NCBI GenBank assembly: GCA_016870615.1
Contig: VGAZ01000007.1
Span: 1-36,222, forward strand
Length of the DNA stretch: 36,222 bases
Direction: 5' to 3'
DNA from: Actinomycetota bacterium
Lineage (GTDB): Bacteria > Actinomycetota > Humimicrobiia > Humimicrobiales > Humimicrobiaceae
Shown here: positions 8,847 to 17,610 of the stretch, piece by piece
Numbering within the stretch: position 1 is the stretch's first letter
Layout of the letters: every line of letters begins with the position of its first letter
The notes under the pieces: generated by a model
Seen by the model: the letters and a program-made list of their open reading frames with translations, nothing else
Database searches by the model: none
What the model was told of the DNA's origin: nothing
Made by a program: the position numbers and the translations under genes

Positions 8847-10295
8847 ATGCAAAATGGATTTAAAAGAAGATTTGAGCCAATAAAAATACTGTCAAATAGC
8901 AATATTGAGCAAATCCACACAGCATCACTCGAAATACTTGAAGAGCTGGGTTTTAAGTATGAGTCAGAAAAAGCTTTAAAACTGCTTGAAGCACATGGAT
9001 GCAAAGTTGACTACACTACAATGGTAGCTAAAATTCCATCAGGTCTTGTTGAATGGGCGCTTGATAAAACGCCTTCAAGTTTTTTAGTACGCGCAAGAGA
9101 ACCTGAAAAAAGCCTCAGGATAGGAGGCAATACAATGTATTTTATGAATTCTACAGGAGCGAGGCACGTAAATATTGATACCGGGATTCTGACCACACCA
9201 ACTCTCAAGCAGAACAACATTGCAGTGCTTGTTTCAGATTCATTGGACACAGTACATGTCTTTCCCTCTTACACGCCATATTTTGAGATTGAAAATGTGC
9301 CGCCTGTTATGTCTTGCCCGGTATCCTGTGCACAGCGACACAGATTTTCAACAAAACCTTCAAGGGGAGCTACGGAGGCGGAAAGTTTTATTTGGGAAAT
9401 TAAAATAGCAGAGGTGCTGGATTGCCAGTTACTGGGGTTAATATGTGGGAACCCCCCTTTTTCTATGGGTAAAGACAATGCAAGCGCAGCTTTTGCGTAT
9501 TTAGATGCCGGTTTTCCGATTTATGTTGCCTCGGGTTCCCCATTGGGGAGCACAAGGCCAGTCACTGTAAGTGGGGGCATTGCCAGTTATAATGCAGAGC
9601 TGTTTGCTATCATTGTGCTGATTCAATGCATTAAGCCAGGCAGCGGAGTACTTGTTGATGACTCGATACTATCTTTGAATATGCAAACAGGAGACATGAA
9701 TTTTGGAACTGCAGCAACAGCAATGCAGCAAATGGCTTTTAACCAGATGTGGCACTCATTTTACAAAGTTCCCGTAAGCGATGTAGGGGCTGCATTTTCA
9801 AATTCAAAGATAATTGATTACCAACTGGGCGCAGAAAAATTACCTGTTGCAATGTGTTCCGCTCTATCCGGGGGAAATATAATAGTGCTGCATGGCGGAG
9901 TAACTGCAGAGCTTGCTTATAATCCGGTGCTTGCAATTATTGATGATGATATAGCCCGGACAATAGGCAGGATAATAGAAGGCTTTGATGTAAATGACGA
10001 TGCGATTGGGCTTAATTACATTAATGAAGTTGGTTTTACAGGATCTTTTTTATCAAAAAAACATACAAGGGCTTATTGGAAAACTGAAGATTATATGCCG
10101 AAAATATTTGACAAAACATCTTACAGCGAGTGGATCGATACAGGCAAAAAGACTGTTGTGGATAAAGCTAAAGAAAAATATGAAGATATTTTAGCAAATT
10201 ACAAACCAAAACCAGTAACAGATGAGCAGGACAAAGAAATTGATAAAATATTAAAAGAAGCTGAGAATTATTATAGGAAGAAAGGATTGCTTTAA
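8847..10295 (+). CDS. MttB/MtgB-family corrinoid methyltransferase (non-pyrrolysine), copy 1
   Basis: A 482-residue cytoplasmic protein of the trimethylamine methyltransferase superfamily (COG5598). The first characterised members move a methyl group from a methylated amine to a Co(I) corrinoid protein. The frame has no internal UAG, so it lacks the pyrrolysine of true MttB and belongs with MtgB-like enzymes for quaternary amines. It shares long blocks with the copies at 17611 and 19627: GFKRRFEPIK at the start, HGGVTAELAYNP and IIDDDIA near residues 350-370, and a YYRKKGLL tail. The ribosome site AAGAAAGGGG supports the start. Its position after an aldolase and before UroD-fold and isomerase genes suggests a substrate linked to sugar catabolism rather than plain betaine. 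Confidence 0.85.
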   Translation: MQNGFKRRFEPIKILSNSNIEQIHTASLEILEELGFKYESEKALKLLEAHGCKVDYTTMVAKIPSGLVEWALDKTPSSFLVRAREPEKSLRIGGNTMYFMNSTGARHVNIDTGILTTPTLKQNNIAVLVSDSLDTVHVFPSYTPYFEIENVPPVMSCPVSCAQRHRFSTKPSRGATEAESFIWEIKIAEVLDCQLLGLICGNPPFSMGKDNASAAFAYLDAGFPIYVASGSPLGSTRPVTVSGGIASYNAELFAIIVLIQCIKPGSGVLVDDSILSLNMQTGDMNFGTAATAMQQMAFNQMWHSFYKVPVSDVGAAFSNSKIIDYQLGAEKLPVAMCSALSGGNIIVLHGGVTAELAYNPVLAIIDDDIARTIGRIIEGFDVNDDAIGLNYINEVGFTGSFLSKKHTRAYWKTEDYMPKIFDKTSYSEWIDTGKKTVVDKAKEKYEDILANYKPKPVTDEQDKEIDKILKEAENYYRKKGLL

Positions 10296-10405
10296 CATTA
10301 GATAGTTATTTTAGGAATAAAAAGATTTCAAGGTTTCAGGAACCTGGGCAGGTCTTAGATTAAGAATAAGAAAAAATATTTTATTAAACCACAAGGAGAT
10401 ATCAG

Positions 10406-11419
10406 ATGAACTCTCTTGAAAGAGTAATTTTAGCGCTTGAACGAAAAATACCCGATAGGGTGCCCCATTTTGAGCTTGAGGTATCAAGCAGCGTAATTCG
10501 TGAGATTATAGGTGACGGTGATATATTTGATTTGGCTGAAAAACTTGACCTGGATGCCGTCTCTCCAAGGGTAAACCAGAAAAGGCAGAAGATTGATGAG
10601 AATACATTTATCGACGAGCGGGGGCTCATGGTAAAAAAAACCACCCAGGACTATCTTGAGCCTGTAAATACTGTGATTAAAAATGAGGCGGATTTAAGAA
10701 AATTTGAGTTTCCTGACCCTTATGCGCCGCACAGGCTTGATGGTTTAAAAAAAGCCATAGAAAGATTTAAAGGCAGGAAGGCAATTATATCTTTACTAAG
10801 AGACGGGTGGTCAGAGGTCAGGGATCTGCATGGTTTTTCTGAGTCTCTGATAGACATGGTTGACAATCCGAAGCTTATTAAAGGCATTATGAATAAAGCT
10901 GTTGAATACTATATTGAACTCGGCAGGCTGTCTGCAGAACTAGGAGCAGAAATAGCATTTTCGGGAGATGATATTGCAGGCAATAATGGTCTTCTTATGA
11001 GCCCGGCCCATTTTAAGGAGTTTATATACCCCGCAATGAAAAGGATTTATAAAAAGTGGCACAGTTTTGGGCTATATATTATTAAGCATTCTGATGGAGA
11101 CCTGAATAAAATAATGGACCTGCTCATTGACACGGGGCTTGATTGCCTTCATCCCATAGATCCACTTGCAGGCATGAGCCTTGAAAAAGTAAAGAAGGAT
11201 TACGGCAGAAGGATATGTATTATGGGTAATGTAAACTGTGCAGGCAATTTGGTGTATGGAACTGAAGAAGATGTTGTAAACGAGGTAAAAAAATGTATTG
11301 AAGTTGCAGCACCGGGTGGAGGGTATATATTGTCTTCAAGCAATATAATACCAAACAGTGTTAAGCCGAAGAATTATCTTGCAATGGTAGCGGCAGTGAA
11401 GCAATTCGGGGTTTATTGA
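10406..11419 (+). CDS. UroD-fold (uroporphyrinogen decarboxylase family) methyltransferase-like protein 1
   Basis: A 337-residue TIM-barrel protein of the UroD superfamily. Beside corrinoid proteins this fold usually means a methyltransferase (MtaA, MtbA, CmuA and, as I recall, MtvB/OdmB-type O-demethylases) rather than haem synthesis. Visible blocks are HSDGDLNK, GLDCLHPIDP and MGNVNC. The HxCx(n)C zinc motif of MtaA is replaced by HSDGD, so coenzyme M methylation is unlikely. AAGGAG lies just before the ATG. The gene is the first of a pair with the UroD-fold gene at 11542. It may carry out the demethylation step or pass the methyl group on; which one cannot be decided from sequence. Confidence 0.75.
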   Translation: MNSLERVILALERKIPDRVPHFELEVSSSVIREIIGDGDIFDLAEKLDLDAVSPRVNQKRQKIDENTFIDERGLMVKKTTQDYLEPVNTVIKNEADLRKFEFPDPYAPHRLDGLKKAIERFKGRKAIISLLRDGWSEVRDLHGFSESLIDMVDNPKLIKGIMNKAVEYYIELGRLSAELGAEIAFSGDDIAGNNGLLMSPAHFKEFIYPAMKRIYKKWHSFGLYIIKHSDGDLNKIMDLLIDTGLDCLHPIDPLAGMSLEKVKKDYGRRICIMGNVNCAGNLVYGTEEDVVNEVKKCIEVAAPGGGYILSSSNIIPNSVKPKNYLAMVAAVKQFGVY

Positions 11420-11541
11420 AAAAGCAATTATTTATCAATTGGCAAGCCCTAAAAGGAGTCTAAGATGTAATGATACTTAGTTAGTAATTTTTAATTGATT
11501 ATGGTTTTTGTTTATCATTTTTTTATTAAGGAGTTAAAAAT

Positions 11542-12645
11542 ATGCTGAATTCAAAAACAATCGAACCTTTTAATGGTTCTCCTGACATAGAAAGACTGCT
11601 TGCAGCTTTTAAACGTAAACCCGTGGACAGGGTTCCTAATTTTGAGATACTTTATGAAGATAAACATGTAGAAAAACTGCTTGGCAGATATGCCGGAAAT
11701 ACACTGGCATATGGCGGAGACCCTGCAAAAGGTGCTGATGCTGACCAGGGGCGGCCCATGTACCCTGATGACTTTCTTGACTTTTGCGAAATAATTGGCC
11801 AGGATGCTATGCTGATAGGGTCCTCGCTGTGGGTGCCTTTTATGAGGTTGAACGAAGACGGCAAAAAGATTAATGCTTATGACAGGAAAGTCAGGACTGC
11901 CCAGGATTTCAGCAAAATTATTATTGACTCAGACACGCAAATCTCAGAAACAATAAAATACCTGAAGGAATATAAAGATGCTATTGAAAAAAGAAATTCA
12001 CGCATAGGTGTGGGAGTTATATGCGCCAGCATAACCCAGACACTATATGAGTTTGTTGTAGGAATGAATGATTTTATGATGATGGTGTATGAAAACCGTG
12101 ACCTGGTGGAGGATTTGCTGGAAGTGTCAACAATACACTCTGTAAAAATGATCCAGGCCCTTGTTGAAAATAGCGTAGATTTTATATTTGCTGCAGATGA
12201 TGTTGCATTTAAATCCGGTCTTTTTATCCCTCCGAAAATAATGAAAGAAATATGGGTCCCAAGGATGGCACGCATATTTGAACCTGCATTAAATGCCGGG
12301 GTCCCAATAATGTTTCATTCCGACGGCAAAATCGATGATATGGTTGAGGACCTTATAGACATCGGGCTTGATTGTCTTAATCCAATGGACCCATACGGAG
12401 CAGACTACAGGGAATACAAAAAAAGGTATGGCAGCAGGCTCTGCCTGTCAGGCAATGTGGATATCGAGTTCCCACTTTCAAAGGGAACGCCTGAAGATGT
12501 GGATGCCGATGTAAAGGCTCATATGGACGTTTTAAAGCCTGGATATGGTTATGTCGCAACGGTGTCACATTCAGTAGTAAATTATATACCCCATGAAAAC
12601 GTAATAGCCTATATAAATGCAATACACAAATATGGGGCATATTAG
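11542..12645 (+). CDS. UroD-fold methyltransferase-like protein 2
   Basis: A 367-residue UroD-superfamily protein and paralog of the preceding gene. It shares FHSDGK, DIGLDCLNPMDP, YGSRLCLSGNVD and a C-terminal helix ending HKYGAY. The N-terminal part before the barrel is longer than in the first copy. As in copy 1 the HxC zinc motif is not present. AAGGAG lies upstream of the ATG. It is followed after 76 bp by the full fucose-isomerase-like gene. Having two adjacent, clearly diverged UroD paralogs argues for two related substrates or for separate demethylase and methyl-acceptor roles. Confidence 0.75.
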   Translation: MLNSKTIEPFNGSPDIERLLAAFKRKPVDRVPNFEILYEDKHVEKLLGRYAGNTLAYGGDPAKGADADQGRPMYPDDFLDFCEIIGQDAMLIGSSLWVPFMRLNEDGKKINAYDRKVRTAQDFSKIIIDSDTQISETIKYLKEYKDAIEKRNSRIGVGVICASITQTLYEFVVGMNDFMMMVYENRDLVEDLLEVSTIHSVKMIQALVENSVDFIFAADDVAFKSGLFIPPKIMKEIWVPRMARIFEPALNAGVPIMFHSDGKIDDMVEDLIDIGLDCLNPMDPYGADYREYKKRYGSRLCLSGNVDIEFPLSKGTPEDVDADVKAHMDVLKPGYGYVATVSHSVVNYIPHENVIAYINAIHKYGAY

Positions 12646-12721
12646 AAGAAATAAAGAATTATTTTTAAAAAAAGGTTTTTATTTCTAACTTAAATTATTA
12701 ATAATTACAAAGGAGTGCAAA

Positions 12722-14137
12722 ATGGAAAAATTAAAAGTCGGATTTGTTGCAGGCTTTATGGAAGGTTTTTCAACAAAGGGGCTTGATTATTTTAAGGCAT
12801 ACCAGAAAGAACTTGCAAAAATGGCAGATAAATATGGTTTTGAACTGCATGTGATCGATATAATAATGCAGAATATTGAGCAGGCCTCAAACATAAGAAA
12901 AGAAATAGAGGCAAAACAGCTTGATTTTGTACTTTTTTTCCATCCCTCATACATAATAGGCGACAATGTATTTGAAATAATGAAATCTGGAAAGAATTTC
13001 GGGCTATGGGCAATTGAGGAATTAAGCCCTACCGGTCCTATGACATTTGGTTCTTTTGTAAATATCTCCCAGAACATAGGTATATCAAAACATAATTTTC
13101 TTGCAAAACCCCTAAAGACCAAGTGGTTCTTTGGAGACATGGAAAGCAAGTTCTTCAAGAACCGGTTTGACATTACAATAAAAGCTCTTACTGCAGCCAA
13201 AGCCATGAAAAATGCAAGAGTGGCACAAATTGGCAAGCTTGCAGATGGCCACATAAACCACATGGCAAACCCAAGAGCAGTATACCAGTACCTTGGTGTT
13301 GATGTGACAAGAGATTATGAAGTAGAGGATATAATATCGCTTGGTGAAAAAATAACTGCTGCAGAAGTTGACAAAGTATTTAAAGCTGTAAAACAAGCTT
13401 CAAAAATAAGCCGTGTATCAGAAGATAAAGTGCGGGATTCTGTAAAGATGTATCTTGCTATAAAAAAAATCTGTAATGAGAACAATTACAGTGCAGTGGC
13501 ATTCAGCTGCTGGCCAAAGCTTATGCCCCTAAAGGAAATGGTAGGATGCCTTACAAACTCATTGTTAAACAGTGATGGAATTGCTGCAGGTTGTGAAGCA
13601 GATATATTGGGTACAATTTCAATGCTTGTGCTACAGAAACTTACAGGGGCTCCTGTGGCACTGATGGATCTTCCCAAGTTTGATGAAAACGATGAATCAC
13701 TGCTGCTGTGGCACTGCGGTTCCGCTCCATTTGAAATGGCCAACGAGCAAGGCGTTATGTGTGAGAAGCATTATTTTGCAGATTATGCTGAAAGCGTCAA
13801 GAATTGCGGGCCCATAACTGACCTTATATTCAAAAAAGGAGATGTTACAGTATTCAGGCTAGCAGGTGAAGGTGAGCAGTTCTATTATGTTACGGGTAAA
13901 TTTTTTGACCCGGAAAAACAAGCATTCTGCGGAAGTAGGGGATGGGTAAACCAGCTAAAGTTCTATGAGGAACCAATAAAAGCATGGGATTTAGCAAATA
14001 CATTATTAGAGAATGGTCTTCCCCACCATTTCCCGATGGTTATGCAGAATGTAGGACCTTATCTTGAAGAGTTTGCTTACTGGACAGAGCTTAAAAAAGT
14101 GAGAAGATATGATTACAGGGATTACCTCTATGTTTAG
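12722..14137 (+). CDS. L-fucose/L-arabinose isomerase-like protein (full length)
   Basis: A 471-residue protein with a Rossmann-like N-terminal half (VGFVAGF at the start, FFHPSYI near residue 77) and a C-terminal half with NSLLNSDGI, GCEAD and LLWHCGSAP. The overall plan matches fucose/arabinose isomerase-like proteins that interconvert aldoses and ketoses, but it is shorter than classical FucI (about 590 residues). The ribosome site AAAGGAG precedes the ATG. It is a close paralog of the partial gene at the left edge, so the island carries two forms of this enzyme about 12 kb apart. It lies between UroD-fold genes and a creatininase-family gene. The substrate is inferred only. Confidence 0.72.
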   Translation: MEKLKVGFVAGFMEGFSTKGLDYFKAYQKELAKMADKYGFELHVIDIIMQNIEQASNIRKEIEAKQLDFVLFFHPSYIIGDNVFEIMKSGKNFGLWAIEELSPTGPMTFGSFVNISQNIGISKHNFLAKPLKTKWFFGDMESKFFKNRFDITIKALTAAKAMKNARVAQIGKLADGHINHMANPRAVYQYLGVDVTRDYEVEDIISLGEKITAAEVDKVFKAVKQASKISRVSEDKVRDSVKMYLAIKKICNENNYSAVAFSCWPKLMPLKEMVGCLTNSLLNSDGIAAGCEADILGTISMLVLQKLTGAPVALMDLPKFDENDESLLLWHCGSAPFEMANEQGVMCEKHYFADYAESVKNCGPITDLIFKKGDVTVFRLAGEGEQFYYVTGKFFDPEKQAFCGSRGWVNQLKFYEEPIKAWDLANTLLENGLPHHFPMVMQNVGPYLEEFAYWTELKKVRRYDYRDYLYV

Positions 14138-14175
14138 GGGACACCCTTAAGCAAAGGAAAGGAACGATTGTAAAA

Positions 14176-15006
14176 GTGAAAATTAATTTTGAGCAAATGC
14201 GCTCCCCGGAAATAGAACAATTTATAAATGATGGCGGAATGGTTATAGTCCCGATTGGCGCCTGTGAGGTGCATGGAAGGCACCTTCCTGTGATAACTGA
14301 TACAGAAATGGCATACTCTGCAGCAGTTGATGCTGCCCGTAAAATTTCTGGAAAAATACCGGTATCAGTTCTTCCAGCAGTCTGGTTCGGGTATTCTGTC
14401 TCAATTTTAAAAAACTGGCCGGGCACTATAACAATAAGGCCAAAAGTGCTTATAGACCTTATGTATAATATCTGCCAGTCGCTTATAGACATGGGTATAG
14501 ATAAAATACTTATTGTAAATGGCCATGGCAATAATCCTGGCGTGCTTGATGTAGTTGTGCGCACAATAGGGGATGATTTTAAAGTATTTGCAGGCATTAC
14601 CAATATTTTTGACTGCTGGGACAAAGAATATGTCAAACAAAACCGAAAGTCAGAATTAGGCGGCATCGGCCATGCATGCGAGATTGAAACCTCGGTTATG
14701 CTTCATCTGGACAAAAAACTTGTTGATATGTCTGTAGCAGATGACACTGATATAATGAAAAGCGATCTTAATACATGCCCGGTGGATTGGGGTTCAGGTA
14801 AAAAACGGAAGATGTATCTTTCAACCTGGTATCTTGAAAACAGCACATACGGGGGAGCAGGAGATCCTACTTATGCAACAGAAGAATTTGGCAAAATAAT
14901 GCATGAAATGACAGTAACCGGATTATGTGAGGTAATAGAGGAATTCTATAAAACCCAGAATGAACTCAAGAACCGTAAGTTAAAAAGGAAATGCCAGAAG
15001 TTTTAA
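14176..15006 (+). CDS. Creatininase-family metal-dependent amidohydrolase
   Basis: A 276-residue protein, probably starting at a GTG. The metal-site pattern of the creatininase family is intact: E31, H33 and H36 in EVHGRHLP, D42 in TDTE, NGHGNN at 115-120 and GHACEIET with H166 and E169. Members hydrolyse cyclic amides such as creatinine. Others open non-nitrogen rings: inosose hydrolase IolN of the Thermotoga inositol pathway and formamide hydrolases of flavin synthesis belong here. In this sugar context a lactone- or inosose-like ring opening, or release of a sugar from an N-methylated group, is plausible. The gene follows the isomerase by 38 bp and precedes the third UroD-fold gene. Confidence 0.78.
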   Translation: MKINFEQMRSPEIEQFINDGGMVIVPIGACEVHGRHLPVITDTEMAYSAAVDAARKISGKIPVSVLPAVWFGYSVSILKNWPGTITIRPKVLIDLMYNICQSLIDMGIDKILIVNGHGNNPGVLDVVVRTIGDDFKVFAGITNIFDCWDKEYVKQNRKSELGGIGHACEIETSVMLHLDKKLVDMSVADDTDIMKSDLNTCPVDWGSGKKRKMYLSTWYLENSTYGGAGDPTYATEEFGKIMHEMTVTGLCEVIEEFYKTQNELKNRKLKRKCQKF

Positions 15007-15085
15007 GGCAATATGATGATGATTTGTTTTTTCAAGATATTATTAATAAACTACAGCAGCAGTTCTTATTAAAGGAGCCTACTGG

Positions 15086-16246
15086 ATGGATTCAAGGCAG
15101 AAATTTTTATCAGTAATGAATTTTGATGAAAATGCATTAATACCGAAAACAGAATTTGCATACTGGGCAGGGACAATCAGGAAATGGTTCAGCCAGGGCC
15201 TGCCAAAAATAAAGGATGTTTCAGAGGAGATTCTGGATCCTGAATCCATAAGAGGTTCAAAACCTCTGACCTTGAAATATGCAGATGAAGTTGATAACAA
15301 TGTGGCGCCTTTTTTTAAACTTGATTCATATCTTGAAAAATTCCCCATTGACTACAGCTCGATGATGCAAAGCAGGGTTCTTGAGGAAAACAACGAATAC
15401 AGGATTTTTGTTGATAAATACGGCCTGACAAATAAAGTCCTGAAGCAGAAATCTTCTATCCCAATGGTAATAGATTACCCGATAAAAAACAGGAAAGATT
15501 TTTATGAGTACGTCTCATTATATGATAACTCCAGTGGTGGAATAGCCAAAAGGTTGCCTGCGGATTTTAATAACCTTGCGGCGGAACTGAAAAACAGAGA
15601 TTTTCCTATAAGGCTCGGGGGTAATCCTTTCGGTTTTTCATTTCTTGCGCGCCACCTGATGGGAGAAGTAACTTTCATGCTTAGCATGTATGATGACCCG
15701 GAATTCATAAAAGAGTTTAATGAATATTTCCTGAATTTTACAATAGATTACTGGTCAGAAATTCTTAGAAAAGTCGAGGTTGACTGTGTATTTATACTTG
15801 AGGACATTGCATACCGCTCGGGATCATTTATATCAAAAGAGATGTTTGACACTTTTATGCGCCCGTATTATTTGAAGCTTATAGATTTTTTAAAACAGTA
15901 TAGTATAAACAACATTTTTGTTGACTGTGACGGATTAATTGGGGAACTCATACCACTCTGGATTGAGGCCGGGGTTACCGGGCTTTTTCCGTTTGAAGCT
16001 GTAAATGATATTGTAGCTGTTAGAAATGAATATCCGCATTTAAAAATGATGGGTGGGTTCAATAAAAAAGTCCTTTTTAAAGATTCTACAAAACAGGAAA
16101 TTGACGGGGAGCTCGGCAGGGTTTTTACAGTATTGAAAAGCGGGGGTTACATACCGCATATTGATCATGCTGTTTCTGAAGATGTGACATGGGAGAATTT
16201 CAGGTACTACAGGGAAAAGCTGAACAGCTTTATAGATAAAATTTAA
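15086..16246 (+). CDS. UroD-fold methyltransferase-like protein 3 (divergent)
   Basis: A 386-residue member of the UroD superfamily, clearly different from the two copies at 10406 and 11542. The HSDG block is replaced by VDCDG (near residue 278), and GNV by MGGFNKK. It has the N-terminal EFAYWAGTI and YGLTNK region seen in many UroD-like proteins next to corrinoid genes. AAAGGAG precedes the start. The replaced metal or corrinoid-contact residues suggest another substrate or acceptor from those of the first pair. It is followed by a RhaM-like mutarotase and then the first corrinoid protein, so it could be the direct partner of the protein at 16798. Confidence 0.72.
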   Translation: MDSRQKFLSVMNFDENALIPKTEFAYWAGTIRKWFSQGLPKIKDVSEEILDPESIRGSKPLTLKYADEVDNNVAPFFKLDSYLEKFPIDYSSMMQSRVLEENNEYRIFVDKYGLTNKVLKQKSSIPMVIDYPIKNRKDFYEYVSLYDNSSGGIAKRLPADFNNLAAELKNRDFPIRLGGNPFGFSFLARHLMGEVTFMLSMYDDPEFIKEFNEYFLNFTIDYWSEILRKVEVDCVFILEDIAYRSGSFISKEMFDTFMRPYYLKLIDFLKQYSINNIFVDCDGLIGELIPLWIEAGVTGLFPFEAVNDIVAVRNEYPHLKMMGGFNKKVLFKDSTKQEIDGELGRVFTVLKSGGYIPHIDHAVSEDVTWENFRYYREKLNSFIDKI

Positions 16247-16300
16247 TTTATTATTAATATAGTACTCAAGGATTTTAATAATAAGAATTGGAGGTAAAAT

Positions 16301-16648
16301 GTGAACAGATACTGTATAGTTCTAGAACTGAAAGATGAATTCATAGAGCCATATTGTGATATTCACCGTAATCCCTGGCCGGAACTGCTTAAATCAATAA
16401 AAGACGGGGGAGCAAAGGAACTGCTGATTTGGAACTACAAGAATCTTTCAATTGTCTATTATGAGTGTGAAGACATAGATAAATTGTATGAAGGGCTTAA
16501 TAAGCTTGAAGTTACAAAGAAATGGAATGTTACAGTAGGGCCATGGTTCAGGAAATCCCTTCCTGTTGATGAAGACGGAAAATTTATAACCTGTGAAAAA
16601 ATATTTGATTTAAACCAGCAGATTGCAGGAAAACTTGAGCAGTACTAA
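16301..16648 (+). CDS. L-rhamnose mutarotase (RhaM) family protein, copy 1
   Basis: A 115-residue ferredoxin-like-fold protein of the RhaM/DUF718 family, which speeds alpha-beta anomer exchange of deoxysugars before isomerisation. Y18 and H22, the residues I remember as the active-site pair in E. coli RhaM, are both in place (EPYCDIH), as is a Trp after them (W26) and a W in KKWNV. Translation starts at GTG 16301 after GGAGGT; the overlapping ATG at 16299 reads straight into TGA and cannot be the start. Found between UroD-fold and corrinoid-protein genes, it ties the methyltransferase set to a deoxysugar. A second copy is at 19143. Confidence 0.75.
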   Translation: MNRYCIVLELKDEFIEPYCDIHRNPWPELLKSIKDGGAKELLIWNYKNLSIVYYECEDIDKLYEGLNKLEVTKKWNVTVGPWFRKSLPVDEDGKFITCEKIFDLNQQIAGKLEQY

Positions 16649-16797
16649 AAGATGATTGATTACAGCATATTTCCTGGATAATCGGTTCTTTTTATAAATT
16701 TACCAGCCATATATTTTGAACTGATATCCTTTATCCGTAATTATTTTTAATTTTAAAAATTTATTTAAAATGTTTATCAAAGAAAGGAAAAACATAA

Positions 16798-17436
16798 ATG
16801 CCTTCATTAAAAGAAATACACGATGCTGTTGCTTCAGGAAATTATAAAGATATAGGCAATCTTGTCCAGGGTGCAATAGACAGTGGAGAAACACTTGAAA
16901 ATATAATAAACAATGCTCTTTCGTCTGCAATGCTGGAGGTAGGGGATAAATTTGGTTCGGGCGATCTTTATATGCCTGATATGCTGCTTGCTGCAAAAGC
17001 AATGAAGGTCGCAATGGAGATAATAAAACCATTGCTTAAGGGTTCAGAACACCTTTCGGAAAAGGGCACTGTTGTTATAGGTACAGTTAAAGGGGACCTT
17101 CATGATATAGGAAAAAACCTGGTTATTACTATGGCGGAAGGGCAGGGTTTTAAAGTTATTGATCTGGGCATAGATGTTGATTTCCAGGTCTTTGTAGATG
17201 CGATTAAAGAACACAATCCCAATATTGTTGCATTTTCCGGACTTCTTACAACTACCCTTGCAAATATTCCCGAGCACATCAGGGCAATAGAGGATGCCGG
17301 GTTAAGAAAATCAGTCAAACTGGCTGTTGGCGGTGCCCCTGTAACACAGCACTTTGCAGATATGTATGGAATAGAAATATATTCTCCTGATGCGTCAGGG
17401 GCCGCTAAAGAGTTTTTAAAGGTATTAAATAAGTAA
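16798..17436 (+). CDS. Corrinoid (B12-binding) methyltransferase protein, MtgC/MtbC-like, copy 1
   Basis: A 212-residue soluble protein of the dimethylamine/glycine betaine corrinoid-protein family. Residues 1-85 form the helical cap domain. The Rossmann B12 domain follows, with D100-L-H102-D-I-G105, where H102 is the lower axial cobalt ligand, then SGLLTTT (147-153) and VGGAPV (177-182). It would accept a methyl group from an MttB- or UroD-type enzyme on Co(I) and hand it on. AGAAAGG precedes the ATG. The next gene is an MttB-family protein, the standard pairing. A reductive activator (RamA-like) would be needed to rescue Co(II), but none is seen in this window. Confidence 0.92.
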   Translation: MPSLKEIHDAVASGNYKDIGNLVQGAIDSGETLENIINNALSSAMLEVGDKFGSGDLYMPDMLLAAKAMKVAMEIIKPLLKGSEHLSEKGTVVIGTVKGDLHDIGKNLVITMAEGQGFKVIDLGIDVDFQVFVDAIKEHNPNIVAFSGLLTTTLANIPEHIRAIEDAGLRKSVKLAVGGAPVTQHFADMYGIEIYSPDASGAAKEFLKVLNK

Positions 17437-17495
17437 AATACTGGATTTTTAAAGTATTGGGCCCATAGGGCCAGGGGATTTAAAGGTGCCTTTAA
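17437..17495 (+). promoter_or_regulatory. Three consecutive hairpins after corrinoid-protein gene
   Basis: Directly after the stop codon there are three inverted repeats in 59 bp: AATACT/AGTATT (17437-17458), GGCCC-ATA-GGGCC (17460-17472) and TTAAAGG-TG-CCTTTAA (17480-17495). No T-run follows. The array may stabilise or process the corrinoid-protein mRNA, or be part of the leader of the next methyltransferase gene. Confidence 0.4.
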
Positions 17496-17610
17496 TATGA
17501 TTGCTGGTACTAGGGTTTTTATTTAATAAACTTGCTGTTTTAAGTGGGCGATTCACAAAGTTTATTATTAAATGACTTTACGAAACAATAATTGCAGGAG
17601 GAGGCAGTAA

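Noticed and set aside
12787-13263. Long minus-strand open frame inside the full isomerase-like gene
   Set aside because: It is a shadow of a strongly supported + strand gene; the translation is rich in Ser/Phe/Ile with no domain or ribosome site.
10406-16246. UroD-fold genes as haem-synthesis hemE
   Set aside because: Three diverged copies next to corrinoid and MttB genes, and no other haem genes; a methyltransferase role fits better.
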